Below are positions 1 to 6,546 of a stretch of 9,032 nt of DNA, piece after piece (within the stretch, counting starts at the first letter, position 1; the number at the start of each line of letters is the position of its first letter). Where the stretch lies: positions 1 to 9,032 of the forward strand of contig JBARKJ010000062.1 of the NCBI GenBank assembly GCA_049801375.1, written 5' to 3'. The translations under genes and the position numbers were made by a program. The stretch is from JBARKJ01 sp049801375. Lineage in GTDB: Bacteria; Nitrospirota; JACRHJ01. The notes beneath the pieces are model-generated. The model saw only the letters and a program-made list of their open reading frames with translations. It searched no databases and was not told the DNA's origin.

Positions 1-957
1 AACCGCCTCTCGCAACTTCGCCCGCGTTTCAGGCGCCTGTAGGCGCTCCACCTCTTTTGCGTTTCCGCCTTCGTACGCCCACGCGGGGAGGATGGCGTCA
101 AGGTCCGTGCTGGACGCAGTGTACGGGTAGCGGTCCGCGGAAACGTCGAGACCTTCCGCGCGCGCCTTCTCTATCGTATCAATAATGGCTGATATTTTGT
201 GCCAGTTGGCGGGCCCGGCGGTCTTGAGGTGCGAAATCTGCACGGGTATATCAGCCTCGCGTCCGACTGTTATCGCCTCGTCTATCGCCTCGACGACCCT
301 CGCCCCTTCGCTCCGCATGTGGCTGGTATATAGCCCGCCGAATTTCGCGACAACTTTTGCCAGCTGCACGATTTCAGCGGTATCGCTATAGACGCCGGGT
401 GGATAGATAAGCCCGGTTGATAACCCCAGTGCGCCCGCCTCCATCGCGATAGCTAGCAGCGATTCCAGCTTCCGGAATTCTTCCTCCGTGGGCTTTCTGT
501 CCGAGTATCCCATGACCGAGGCGCGCAGGTTCCCGTGCCCGCAGTAGGTGGCGAAGTTCAGCGCGGGCCGCGTCTTAGTAAGCGCGTCAAAATATCCCGG
601 AAAGTCCTCCCAGGTCTGCGTTATCCCAAGCTCGGCGAACTCGCTCTGCCTGGCTTTCGCGGCTTCGCCGGTTAGCGGCGCGGCGGACAGGCCGCAGTTC
701 CCGGATACCTCCGTCGTCACGCCCTGCATTATTTTCGACGGCGCGGCAGGCTCGGCAAGAAGCGAGTATTCCGAGTGCGCGTGAATGTCAATAAATCCCG
801 GCGCGGCGGCCAGGCCCTTGCCGTCGATTACTTCCGCACCCGGGACGGATAAGCCGGCCTTTATACGGGCAATCTTCTCGCCGTCAATCAATATATCGGC
901 GGGATAGCCGTCGGAGCCGGTGCCGTCGTAGAGGGTGATATTTTTAATTAGTAACAT
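1..957 (-). CDS. N-acyl-D-amino-acid deacylase (D-aminoacylase) family amidohydrolase, C-terminus beyond window
   Basis: This zinc amidohydrolase probably hydrolyses N-acyl-D-amino acids, or related N-acyl or dipeptide substrates, to a free amino acid and a carboxylate in the cytoplasm. I translated 319 codons from the ATG at 957 to the window edge with no stop; family members are usually about 480-550 residues, so roughly the last third is missing. Residues 1-50 form the usual beta-rich N-terminal part. The metal motif HAH is at 59-61 after PGFID. SGNCG places a Cys at 88, GHGNLR is at 140-145, YTSHMRSEG carries His213, QISHLK carries His243, and DRYPYTAS is at 275-282. The spacings 59 to 88 (29) and 213 to 243 (30) match, as I recall, the His67/Cys96 and His220/His250 ligands of Alcaligenes D-aminoacylase. 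The expected ligand Asp lies outside the window. There is no strong ribosome-binding site, and the start follows the upstream stop by five bases, which suggests translational coupling. The family is secure; the exact substrate is not. Confidence 0.88.
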   Translation of the reverse strand, partial: MLLIKNITLYDGTGSDGYPADILIDGEKIARIKAGLSVPGAEVIDGKGLAAAPGFIDIHAHSEYSLLAEPAAPSKIMQGVTTEVSGNCGLSAAPLTGEAAKARQSEFAELGITQTWEDFPGYFDALTKTRPALNFATYCGHGNLRASVMGYSDRKPTEEEFRKLESLLAIAMEAGALGLSTGLIYPPGVYSDTAEIVQLAKVVAKFGGLYTSHMRSEGARVVEAIDEAITVGREADIPVQISHLKTAGPANWHKISAIIDTIEKARAEGLDVSADRYPYTASSTDLDAILPAWAYEGGNAKEVERLQAPETRAKLREAV

Positions 958-962
958 AATAT

Positions 963-1511
963 CTAAATTTCTTTCTCGACCGAAGCGGTATAGCTTTGAC
1001 AAAGTCGCCGATATGAAGAAACGCCTCGGATGCCTTGAAAATAAATAAATGCCGAAATAGCATGCCTAAATAAAATAGGTATTTCCCAATCCCATGTTGC
1101 CATAGGGTTCTTAGTGATCATATAATAGCCGGACCATATGATCCTGAGAAAATAAATACTAAAAGCTGCAATGGCGGCACCTCGCTTTATCTTAAAAAGT
1201 CCCCACGCTATCAATATCATAATAGCCGGTTGCAATATAGCTGAAAATAAATTTGTAATTATATTGAAATTCCCGCTCCAACTCACCGTAAAAATGTTAT
1301 TTAAAGCCGAAGTAATCCAGGTAACAGCATAATAGCATGTAAAAATAAGGCATACGAAAACGGCCTGCTTCGCTTGACCTTCTGTCTCAACGGGCCACCA
1401 GATGATATCTATTAATCGCCATGATTTGTTGTCCGTCGCCCTAATTTCCGAGCCCGTTTCAGGCGGCGGCTCTATGCCCAAAAAAATTTTCTTGAATGAC
1501 ATAATTTTCAT
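963..1511 (-). CDS. Hypothetical four-helix membrane protein, AT-rich
   Basis: I do not recognise this 182-residue protein. A soluble N-terminus of about 45 residues precedes four likely membrane segments, at roughly 48-70, 82-105, 112-130 and 144-162, followed by a short basic tail. A TTG three bases upstream could extend it by one residue. I chose the ATG at 1511 because the purine-rich AGAGGGGG at 1523-1516 sits at a good distance from it. The start overlaps the TGA of the cupin gene by one base (TGATG), so translation is probably coupled. The gene is visibly AT-rich: line 1261-1320 has about 37% G+C by hand count, against about 58% in line 1741-1800 of the neighbouring gene. That suggests later acquisition, or a family with AT-rich codons. 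The ending around IRG-SSYRRL vaguely recalls small inner-membrane proteins of unknown function, but I assign no role. Confidence 0.75.
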   Translation of the reverse strand: MKIMSFKKIFLGIEPPPETGSEIRATDNKSWRLIDIIWWPVETEGQAKQAVFVCLIFTCYYAVTWITSALNNIFTVSWSGNFNIITNLFSAILQPAIMILIAWGLFKIKRGAAIAAFSIYFLRIIWSGYYMITKNPMATWDWEIPILFRHAISAFIYFQGIRGVSSYRRLCQSYTASVEKEI

Positions 1512-2017
1512 CAATCCCCCTCTATATACCCGATATACTTTCCCTTCGTCTCATCGGATTCGTCCAGTTTTTTTATCTCTTCGTCGTCGAGAGTCTTCGG
1601 CCTGTCGCGTTCGGCGTCAACGATGCAGATGAAGCCGAAGGGGTCCGTGCCGGTATTGATTAGCTGGTGCGGCTCATTCGGGGCGACGTAGAGCGCGGCC
1701 ATGAAGCCGACCTCGAACACCTTGTCTCCGGCGAGCGCGCGGCCTTTGCCCCGGACGCATATAACGACGTGCTCGTGTTCGTGCTTCTCAAGGCTGCTGT
1801 GCCCGCCCGGCTCCACCTCGAAATACCGGACGTGGAACTTGGCGGACTCGCCCTTCATGCCGATTAGGGTCTGCCGGTCGATGCCGCAGAAGCACGCAGT
1901 CTCCGGCGCGCCGGGGGCGTCGCGCCCTACACTGGCACCGCCTGCCTTGTACGGCTCCTTCGCGACTTCGCTCCAGGTGTAGTCGGGATTGAACTTGTGG
2001 AGCCGGCTTTTAGTCAT
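1511..2017 (-). CDS. Single-domain cupin protein
   Basis: This 168-residue protein has one cupin beta-barrel. Motif 1 runs from about Gly72 to Gly90 and contains HEHEH at 79-83, supplying the two or three His of a metal site. Motif 2 is APNEPHQLINTG at about 112-123, with the fourth ligand His117. The N-terminal 40 residues and acidic C-terminal 35 residues are outside the barrel. Cys42 and Cys44 form a CFC pair before the domain. Small cupins of this kind bind Fe, Mn, Zn or Ni and serve as dioxygenases, isomerases or small-molecule sensors; nothing here identifies a substrate. The ATG at 2017 is supported by GGGAGG about seven bases upstream. The gene lies 78 bases downstream of the LOG gene with no convincing terminator between them, and it overlaps the following membrane-protein gene by one base, so it is probably in the middle of a four-gene operon. 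Confidence 0.85.
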   Translation of the reverse strand: MTKSRLHKFNPDYTWSEVAKEPYKAGGASVGRDAPGAPETACFCGIDRQTLIGMKGESAKFHVRYFEVEPGGHSSLEKHEHEHVVICVRGKGRALAGDKVFEVGFMAALYVAPNEPHQLINTGTDPFGFICIVDAERDRPKTLDDEEIKKLDESDETKGKYIGYIEGD

Positions 2018-2095
2018 TGGCGCGCCTCCCTGATGCCCGCCCGGCCCAGAGCCGCCGCGCTTTCTTTAGGTTCCCTTAAGCCGGTCGGGCCGACA

Positions 2096-2827
2096 TTAGC
2101 GTCCACCGGGTCGTTTGCCTTCAATTGTGCCCCTTTCGGTAAATTCGATTATCTTATCCGCTATCTCTTCCGGCTCGTCGAGCATCGTCACAAGCTCCAG
2201 GTCGCCGGGGGATACCATCCCCTCGTGCAGGAGGTGGTCGCTTATCCAGCCCCACAGCCCCGACCAGAACTTCCTGTCCACGAAGATGATCGGGAACGGG
2301 CGTATCTTCATGGTCTGGATGAGCGTGAGCGCCTCGAAGGCCTCGTCCATCGTGCCGAAGCCGCCGGGGAAGATGATGAACCCGGATGAGTATTTCACCA
2401 GCATGACCTTGCGTATAAAGAAGTGCCGGAAATTCACTACCTTCGTCAGGTACGGGTTGTGCTCCTGCTCAAGCGGCAGTTCTATATTCAGGCCGACGGA
2501 CTTCCCGCCGCTTTCGAACGCGCCGCGGTTCGCCGCTTCCATGATGCCGGGGCCGCCGCCGGTGACGACGGTGATGCCCCGTTCCGCCATTATTTTGCCG
2601 AGGCGGCGGGCGGTCTGGTACCGGAGGTCGGTGGACTTGGAGCGGGCGGAGCCGAAGACGGTAACGGCCGGGCCGACGCCGCGCATCTGCTCGAAACCCT
2701 CGACGAACTCGGACATTATCCGGAACATCCGCCAGGTATCGCCAACTTTTAATTCATCGACTAAAAACTGCTCTTTCGTCAGGTAATCGCCGCTGTTTTT
2801 TTCGTACGGAGGCACTTTCGGTTCCAT
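2096..2827 (-). CDS. LOG family (TIGR00730-type) Rossmann-fold nucleotide-binding protein
   Basis: This 243-residue cytosolic protein belongs to the LOG/lysine-decarboxylase-like family. The diagnostic motif PGGFGTMDE is at 154-162, VFGSAR is at 57-62, and the glycine-rich phosphate loop TGGGPGIMEAANRGA is at 89-103. LOG enzymes hydrolyse nucleoside 5'-monophosphates (cytokinin ribotides in plants, AMP-like nucleotides in bacteria) to a free base and ribose phosphate. Bacterial members are often named lysine decarboxylase without support. The reading frame stays open to 2899, but that longer start lies inside the terminator hairpin. I chose the ATG at 2827, which follows GAGG four bases upstream and gives the usual N-terminus. 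It is the first gene of the minus-strand group that continues with the cupin. Its promoter must lie in the roughly 50 bases before the start or rely on read-through; I see no convincing -10/-35 pair. The physiological substrate is unknown. Confidence 0.9.
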   Translation of the reverse strand: MEPKVPPYEKNSGDYLTKEQFLVDELKVGDTWRMFRIMSEFVEGFEQMRGVGPAVTVFGSARSKSTDLRYQTARRLGKIMAERGITVVTGGGPGIMEAANRGAFESGGKSVGLNIELPLEQEHNPYLTKVVNFRHFFIRKVMLVKYSSGFIIFPGGFGTMDEAFEALTLIQTMKIRPFPIIFVDRKFWSGLWGWISDHLLHEGMVSPGDLELVTMLDEPEEIADKIIEFTERGTIEGKRPGGR

Positions 2828-2874
2828 AAAACCTCGTTTCAAGAAAATTCTGTTACTGCAAAAATTCTCGTTAA

Positions 2875-2905
2875 TAAAAAAGCCCGGCGCATGAAGCACC
2901 GGGCT
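2875..2905 (-). terminator. Rho-independent terminator after the cytochrome/FeS/NrfD operon
   Basis: AGCCCGG at 2881-2887 pairs with CCGGGCT at 2899-2905. After one mismatch the stem continues with two more pairs (2889-2890 with 2896-2897), leaving a five-base loop. On the minus strand the stem runs directly into a T-tract at 2880-2876, as expected for an operon ending at 2989. The plus-strand side is also T-rich (2905-2918), so it could act in both directions. It separates the NrfD operon from the LOG gene. Confidence 0.85.
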
Positions 2906-2988
2906 ATTATTTTATTTTAATTGCGGGAGGATTGCAACAGGCTTCTAACCCCCCCCGTAACCTCCTAGTAGTCTGTACCCGTCCGGCC

Positions 2989-4272
2989 TTATTCCGATTC
3001 TTTCTCTATGAGGAACACGGGCATGAACTTGTTGAATATGTAGAACAGGATGAACGGCGTCGCCGCGACGCAGAGCACACCGCCCAGTCCCTCCTTGAAC
3101 GTCTCCAGGTTGCGCGGGATCACCGGGAAGTGGTAGTCCATGAAACCGTGGAATGTAAGCGAGAACGCCTGGCCGCCGATGACGACGTTCCACCTCATCA
3201 TGAACACCCCGAACAGGACCAGTATCGAGATGAAGAAGGTCCGTCTTACCGTGATGCCGGGGAGCAGCAGAAGGACGAACGGTACCAGGTTCCCAATGCC
3301 GTACTGCATGATGAATATCTTAAAGAAGTCCCTCTGGTAGATGACCTGGCGAAGCACGTCCCAGGACTTCATGGCCGTGTATCCCCTGAAGATCAGGTCC
3401 AGAAGCTCAAGGCTTATGGCAGCGATCATGAAGTAAAGGAGGGCCTTGGTGGCCAGCCTGACCTCGTGGTCTTCCACGCCCTTAATATGCTCTTCATCCT
3501 GAAAGCCGTAGTGAAGGCGGCTGTTTCTCTTGATCTTCGCATAGTGCTTGCGCATTTCCATGATAACGATATAGACCAGCAGGCAGAGCGCGATGCCGGA
3601 GACGATGGCGGACATTATGAATATGACCGGCATCAGCGGCGTCATCCACAGCGCGTTCGCCTTGACCGAGCCGAAGATAAATCCGGCATAGCCGTGCAGG
3701 AAGCAGGCGACGGGTATGCCTATTCCCGCCAGGACGCCCATCGCTTTATGGTCTTTGGCCAGCGCCTGTTCGCTGATGTCCCACACCCCAAGGGTGAGGA
3801 CGCTGAAGATCATCTGGCGGATGCTGTCCACAACGGATTTATTAGGCTGGTTCTTGAGCGCCTGGGCAGTCTCAACGAAATATTTCCTGTAGCAGAAGTA
3901 AAGCTCACAGGCAACTATAGTGGCGTAAGTCGAGAACACTATTCCGAATGCCGCGATGGCGGAAGTGAAGTGCGGCGTCATCATGACCTCTATGCCCCTA
4001 AACGGCTGCTGGAGGTGCAGCATGAGCGGCATCATGGCCACCGGCAGGAGCGCGAAGGAAAAGACGAGCGCGAAGCGGGCTATCTCCTTCAGCTGCTTTA
4101 TGCCGAAGACGTGATATAGCGAAGAAAGCACGAACGCCCCCGCGACCAGGCCGGTCATGTACGGGTACATGACAATCTGAATCGCCCAGTAGATGTATTC
4201 ATTCGGCAGGACGAAGAATTCCTTGGTCGTCCAGGCCTGGCCGTGCACCAGCATGTGTGCATGTTCTAACAT
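2989..4272 (-). CDS. NrfD/PsrC-family integral membrane subunit of a quinol-linked electron-transfer complex
   Basis: This 427-residue protein is the membrane subunit of a quinol- or quinone-reactive respiratory module. It has about nine or ten hydrophobic helices, for example near 28-55, 64-84, 104-127, 177-202, 209-238, 276-295, 321-341, 346-364 and 395-420. A charged cytoplasmic-type loop lies around 240-272. The late motif MRWNVVIGGQ at 359-368 is characteristic of the longer NrfD/HybB-like proteins. No haem or FeS motif is present, as is normal for this family, which exchanges electrons with quinol through a partner iron-sulfur protein. The ATG at 4272 is one base after the stop of the FeS gene, and a full AAGGAGG lies nine bases upstream inside that gene, so the two are surely co-expressed. 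In a cytochrome-FeS-NrfD order it resembles, from memory, the Cbc4 (CbcS/T/U) set of Geobacter. DsrP, HmcC and QrcD are related alternatives, but their other partners are absent here. Confidence 0.92.
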   Translation of the reverse strand: MLEHAHMLVHGQAWTTKEFFVLPNEYIYWAIQIVMYPYMTGLVAGAFVLSSLYHVFGIKQLKEIARFALVFSFALLPVAMMPLMLHLQQPFRGIEVMMTPHFTSAIAAFGIVFSTYATIVACELYFCYRKYFVETAQALKNQPNKSVVDSIRQMIFSVLTLGVWDISEQALAKDHKAMGVLAGIGIPVACFLHGYAGFIFGSVKANALWMTPLMPVIFIMSAIVSGIALCLLVYIVIMEMRKHYAKIKRNSRLHYGFQDEEHIKGVEDHEVRLATKALLYFMIAAISLELLDLIFRGYTAMKSWDVLRQVIYQRDFFKIFIMQYGIGNLVPFVLLLLPGITVRRTFFISILVLFGVFMMRWNVVIGGQAFSLTFHGFMDYHFPVIPRNLETFKEGLGGVLCVAATPFILFYIFNKFMPVFLIEKESE

Positions 4273-4273
4273 C

Positions 4274-5047
4274 TTAGCAAACCTCCTTGCTTAAGCCTAT
4301 GTAGAATGCCTGAGGCTTTGTGCCGTATTCGCTTTTCAGGATGCCGACGCGCTGCTCCATTATAACCTTCGTCACCGGGTCGTTGGGGTCTTTCAAGTTG
4401 CCTATCTGCCTGGCCCCGAACGGGCAGGCGCCGACGCAGGCGGTCTTCATGCCGTTGCTGATGCGGTGATAGCAGAAATTGCATTTGTCGGCGACATGGT
4501 AAATTGGGTGGAAGAAACGCGCGCCGTACGGGCAGCCCATTACGCAGTAGCCGCAGCCGATACACCATGTCCTGTCAATCAGCACCGGGCCGTCCGGCGT
4601 TTTATATGTCGCCCCGACGGGGCAGACCTGGACGCAGGGCGGGTTGTCGCACTGGTTGCAGAGCTTCGGCACGAAGAAGCCCTTGGCTATATCCTCGGGC
4701 TTGGGGGATACAGGTCCCGCCTCTCCCTGTTCAATGACCTGGGAGGTGAAGCCGTCTCTCGCCCCCTTCGGGGAGTCGGCCAGCATCTTGCCGTCCCTCG
4801 TGATGACGTAGCGCTCAACCCAGGTACGGGTAACGTCGGCCTCGAAGGGTATGCCGTTTTCCGTCTTGCAGGCCTTGACGCACATCCCGCAGCCGACGCA
4901 CTTGGTCGTGTCCACGAGGAAGACCCATTTGAGGTTCGGGTTCTCGGCAAAGACCCTCTTTGGGTTTACAAGTTCAAGGGCCGCCATGGGTACGGCCGCC
5001 CCGGCCACCGCGATTATAGTGCTCTTTAAAAAGTCTCTTCTTTCCAT
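4274..5047 (-). CDS. Tat-exported ferredoxin-like protein with four [4Fe-4S] motifs (DsrO/HybA/NrfC-like)
   Basis: This 257-residue protein is the electron-wire subunit paired with the NrfD protein. The N-terminus carries a twin-arginine motif, RRDFLK at 3-8, then a hydrophobic stretch ending near Ala35, so it is exported folded to the periplasmic side. Four cysteine groups follow: 50/53/56/60, 130/133/138/142, 162/165/168/172 and 189/192/204/208. This is the standard arrangement of the NrfC/DsrO/HybA family and predicts four [4Fe-4S] clusters. All sixteen ligand cysteines are present; a seventeenth Cys is the last residue (257). The ATG at 5047 overlaps the TAA of the tetrahaem gene by one base (TAATG), and GGAGG lies about ten bases upstream. 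No catalytic molybdopterin subunit is encoded nearby, so the likely role is passing electrons between NrfD and the tetrahaem cytochrome. Confidence 0.93.
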   Translation of the reverse strand: MERRDFLKSTIIAVAGAAVPMAALELVNPKRVFAENPNLKWVFLVDTTKCVGCGMCVKACKTENGIPFEADVTRTWVERYVITRDGKMLADSPKGARDGFTSQVIEQGEAGPVSPKPEDIAKGFFVPKLCNQCDNPPCVQVCPVGATYKTPDGPVLIDRTWCIGCGYCVMGCPYGARFFHPIYHVADKCNFCYHRISNGMKTACVGACPFGARQIGNLKDPNDPVTKVIMEQRVGILKSEYGTKPQAFYIGLSKEVC

Positions 5048-5526
5048 TATTTCATTCCCTCCAGGCTGACATTATGAGGGTTGTGGCAACTCACGCATTC
5101 AACGCCGGGGTTGTGCCCGAATGGATCTATGCCCGGTATTACGTTCCTTCCGGCTGTCGGGTACGGGAGGTTTGCGTGACACCGAAGGCAGAGCTCCCGC
5201 CGCCTGTCTATCTGAAGCTTGGCCGGGTTGTCCGGGTGGTCCAGCGCCGGACCGTGGCAGTCTTCACACGGGATCATCTTGTGCGGCGAGGCAAGGAGGC
5301 TTGTTACCTTGTCCTCGTGACAGCCCTTGCAGTATTCGTCGCCGTCGAACTTGTAACTGGCCTTCATGGCCTTCCATTCCTTTTCGTTCCCCAGGCGGTG
5401 AAAGCCGTACATGTAACCCTGGTCCTGTACCCCGAAATCCCTCGGGACATAGAAATGCCTGAAGACCAGTAACAGGGCTACCAGAACAATCACTACCTGG
5501 AGAGGTCGCCACACATGATTTTTCAA
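5047..5526 (-). CDS. Membrane-anchored tetrahaem cytochrome c, TTG start
   Basis: This 159-residue protein has an uncleaved-looking signal anchor at about residues 9-23 and a periplasmic domain with four CXXCH haem sites: CKGCH at 66-70, CEDCH at 87-91, CLRCH at 113-117 and CVSCH at 144-148. Nearby His residues (for example 82, 96, 138, 151) could serve as distal ligands. The start is TTG at 5526, and AAGGAG eight bases upstream supports it; the next candidate is GTG at codon 5. It is the first gene of the operon and overlaps the FeS gene by one base. The three products probably form one complex in which quinol oxidation at NrfD is linked through the FeS protein to this cytochrome, or the reverse. 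The c-type cytochrome family is certain. Equating it with CbcS or a DsrJ-like partner is inference: DsrJ is trihaem, so it fits less well. Confidence 0.92.
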   Translation of the reverse strand: MKNHVWRPLQVVIVLVALLLVFRHFYVPRDFGVQDQGYMYGFHRLGNEKEWKAMKASYKFDGDEYCKGCHEDKVTSLLASPHKMIPCEDCHGPALDHPDNPAKLQIDRRRELCLRCHANLPYPTAGRNVIPGIDPFGHNPGVECVSCHNPHNVSLEGMK

Positions 5527-5534
5527 TTCCAGCG

Positions 5535-5540
5535 CTCCTT
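5535..5540 (-). promoter_or_regulatory. Ribosome-binding site that fixes the TTG start of the tetrahaem cytochrome
   Basis: On the minus strand AAGGAG occupies 5540-5535, exactly eight bases before the TTG at 5526. No in-frame ATG lies between this site and the signal anchor, so the site decides in favour of the non-canonical start. Confidence 0.75.
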
Positions 5541-5587
5541 GCTTAAACGGTTAACTAAAGCCCGCCCCCGTATTACCAAATACCCAT

Positions 5588-5620
5588 ATTATGAGTATTA
5601 CTACAGTAAAGTAGTGTCAA
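5588..5620 (-). promoter_or_regulatory. Possible regulated promoter or operator upstream of the tetrahaem operon
   Basis: A perfect -35 hexamer TTGACA lies at 5620-5615. Just downstream is an inverted repeat, ACTAC-N6-GTAGT. The best -10-like sequence, CATAAT at 5593-5588, is 21 bases from the -35, which is too far for an ordinary sigma-70 promoter. Either the promoter needs an activator, or the match is accidental. This lies in the 272-base gap 5527-5798, which is AT-rich and holds no credible gene. Confidence 0.3.
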
Positions 5621-5648
5621 TTATTTAAAATAAATTTTAAGCGAAGTG

Positions 5649-5677
5649 ATGATGAACAAATCGGAAAGCAAAGTCAA
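5649..5677 (-). promoter_or_regulatory. Alternative sigma-70-like promoter for the tetrahaem/FeS/NrfD operon
   Basis: TTGACT at 5677-5672 (five of six to consensus) is followed after 17 bases by CATCAT at 5654-5649 (four of six). Transcription would start near 5642, giving a leader of about 115 bases. The spacing is better than for the downstream candidate at 5620, but the -10 is weak. Confidence 0.3.
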
Positions 5678-5771
5678 GGCAAAAATTGACTGCTGTGGAA
5701 GGTTTTTTTTATATCTTTATAATAAAAGTTTATCGCCTGGCTTCTTCCAGCCACCTTTCAAGCCCCTCTTT

Positions 5772-5797
5772 AAAGCCCGGCTTTCCGGGCCGGCTTT
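5772..5797 (-). terminator. Probable terminator hairpin after the rubrerythrin-like gene
   Basis: GCCCGG at 5775-5780 pairs with CCGGGC at 5785-5790 around a four-base loop. An alternative outer pairing is AAAGCC at 5772-5777 with GGCTTT at 5792-5797. It begins two bases after the rubrerythrin stop codon on the minus strand. The following T-tract is only three bases, so termination may be partial. A second, weaker hairpin (TGGCT/AGCCA, 5738-5753) follows. Confidence 0.5.
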
Positions 5798-5798
5798 A

Positions 5799-6305
5799 TC
5801 AGCCCCCTTCTATCGGTCCGCCCTCGATCCAGAGGGTCAGGTTCGCGAACTCTTTCAGGTAATAGCGGCTCTTCTCCAGGATATCGTAATGCTCTTCCTC
5901 TTCCTGCGCCATGCGTAAAAACATGGTCTTCACCGCGGGATTGTCCGCGTCCTGGGCGGCGCTTCTATACATCTGATAGCTCTCCGTCTCCTTCTGCATT
6001 CCCAAGGAAAGGGCCTCTATATCGTCCGCCGTGGGGGCAACATGTTCGCCGATATGCTCCTTCATATCCGCGAATACCGATTTCAGCTTCTCCTTCGGCA
6101 GGGGGATGTCCAGGTCGGCAGTCACGGGCAGGATATTCTTTTTAAGGCGCTCCAGCAGGGCCTTGTGGTGCACCTCATACTCGGCCAGGAAGGAAAACAT
6201 TGCCTTCCCGAGTCTATCCTTAGTCCGGCTTTCGGCCTGCTTATAGAAATTGTAACCGTCCTCCTCCATCTTTATGGCATTATCCAGCATCTCTTCTGTC
6301 TTCAT
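5799..6305 (-). CDS. Rubrerythrin/ferritin-like diiron protein lacking a rubredoxin domain
   Basis: This 168-residue helical cytosolic protein belongs to the rubrerythrin branch of the ferritin-like superfamily. Likely diiron ligands are Glu14 or Glu15 in the first helix (KMEEDGYNFY), Glu44 and His47 (AEYEVHHK), Glu106 or Glu108 (KETESYQMY), and Glu136 with His139 (EEEEHYDIL). This gives the two-fold repeated E...ExxH pattern. There is no CXXC pair and no rubredoxin domain, so it is the short form; the protein ends in a glycine-rich tail after about residue 160. Family members reduce hydrogen peroxide or scavenge oxygen in anaerobes, taking electrons from rubredoxin or other donors. The ATG at 6305 follows AGGAGG by eight bases. 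The gene has its own promoter at 6377-6405 and a likely terminator just after it, so it looks monocistronic. The family call is firm; peroxidase activity is inferred. Confidence 0.88.
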   Translation of the reverse strand: MKTEEMLDNAIKMEEDGYNFYKQAESRTKDRLGKAMFSFLAEYEVHHKALLERLKKNILPVTADLDIPLPKEKLKSVFADMKEHIGEHVAPTADDIEALSLGMQKETESYQMYRSAAQDADNPAVKTMFLRMAQEEEEHYDILEKSRYYLKEFANLTLWIEGGPIEGG

Positions 6306-6376
6306 CGATTATTCCTCCTGTTAAGGACGCTGCTTTTTCTTTTTAATGATATAATTTATGAAGTCGCTACAATTTT

Positions 6377-6405
6377 ACCATAATTATTAAAATCTGGCCG
6401 GTCAA
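6377..6405 (-). promoter_or_regulatory. Sigma-70-like promoter of the rubrerythrin-like gene, overlapped by a palindrome
   Basis: TTGACC at 6405-6400 (five of six) and TATGGT at 6382-6377 (four of six) are separated by 17 bases, giving a leader of about 65 bases. The -35 lies within a 27-base dyad at 6395-6421 (TGGCCG ... CGGCCA, with inner TCA/TGA arms). That is a plausible operator position for a repressor or activator. Confidence 0.55.
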
Positions 6406-6464
6406 TTTTAATGAACGGCCACTTTAAAGCTTAAAAATCGTCAGGAAGGCGATAGGAATTTGTC

Positions 6465-6494
6465 TTGACAAATAAACAAGGCTTGTGCTATTTT
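6465..6494 (+). promoter_or_regulatory. Sigma-70-like promoter of hemL and the undecahaem cytochrome gene
   Basis: A perfect TTGACA at 6465-6470 is followed after 18 bases by TATTTT at 6489-6494 (four of six). Transcription would begin near 6501, about 75 bases before the GTG start. It faces away from the rubrerythrin promoter. The 269-base gap 6306-6574 holds no other gene candidate. Confidence 0.5.
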
Positions 6495-6515
6495 CGAGCG
6501 TGTAAGTGCTTCTTA

Positions 6516-6546
6516 TACCTTACAAAATCCCTTATGATTTAAGGTA
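6516..6546 (+). promoter_or_regulatory. Stem-loop in the hemL 5' leader
   Basis: TACCTTA at 6516-6522 pairs perfectly with TAAGGTA at 6540-6546. Inside it AATC at 6526-6529 pairs with GATT at 6536-6539, leaving a six-base loop and a three-base bulge. Eight bases further on is the perfect palindrome AGAAATTTCT at 6554-6563, immediately before the GGAG ribosome-binding site (6564-6567). The arrangement could control translation or mRNA stability, or be a protein-binding site. It does not match a riboswitch I know, and the stem is AT-rich. Confidence 0.4.

Noticed and set aside
2828..2899. 24-residue N-terminal extension of the LOG protein
   Set aside because: The extended start lies inside the terminator hairpin; the internal ATG at 2827 has its own GAGG and gives the normal family N-terminus.
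2945..2966. AGGAGG (minus strand, 2966-2961) followed by a run of eight G between the NrfD stop and the terminator
   Set aside because: No start codon at a useful distance opens a frame longer than a few codons, so it is an orphan match rather than a small gene.
2932..4119. 395-codon plus-strand open frame opposite the NrfD gene
   Set aside because: Its translation is rich in His, Asp, Glu and Arg with no recognisable domain, whereas the minus strand gives a clear NrfD protein with motifs and a ribosome-binding site. It is an antisense shadow of GC-rich codons.
4466..5029. 187-codon plus-strand frame opposite the FeS protein
   Set aside because: The minus strand encodes all sixteen cluster cysteines and a Tat signal; the plus frame has no family signature.
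5646..5918. 90-codon plus-strand frame starting in the 5527-5798 gap
   Set aside because: It runs antisense into the rubrerythrin gene and through its terminator hairpin, lacks a good ribosome-binding site, and looks like chance sequence.
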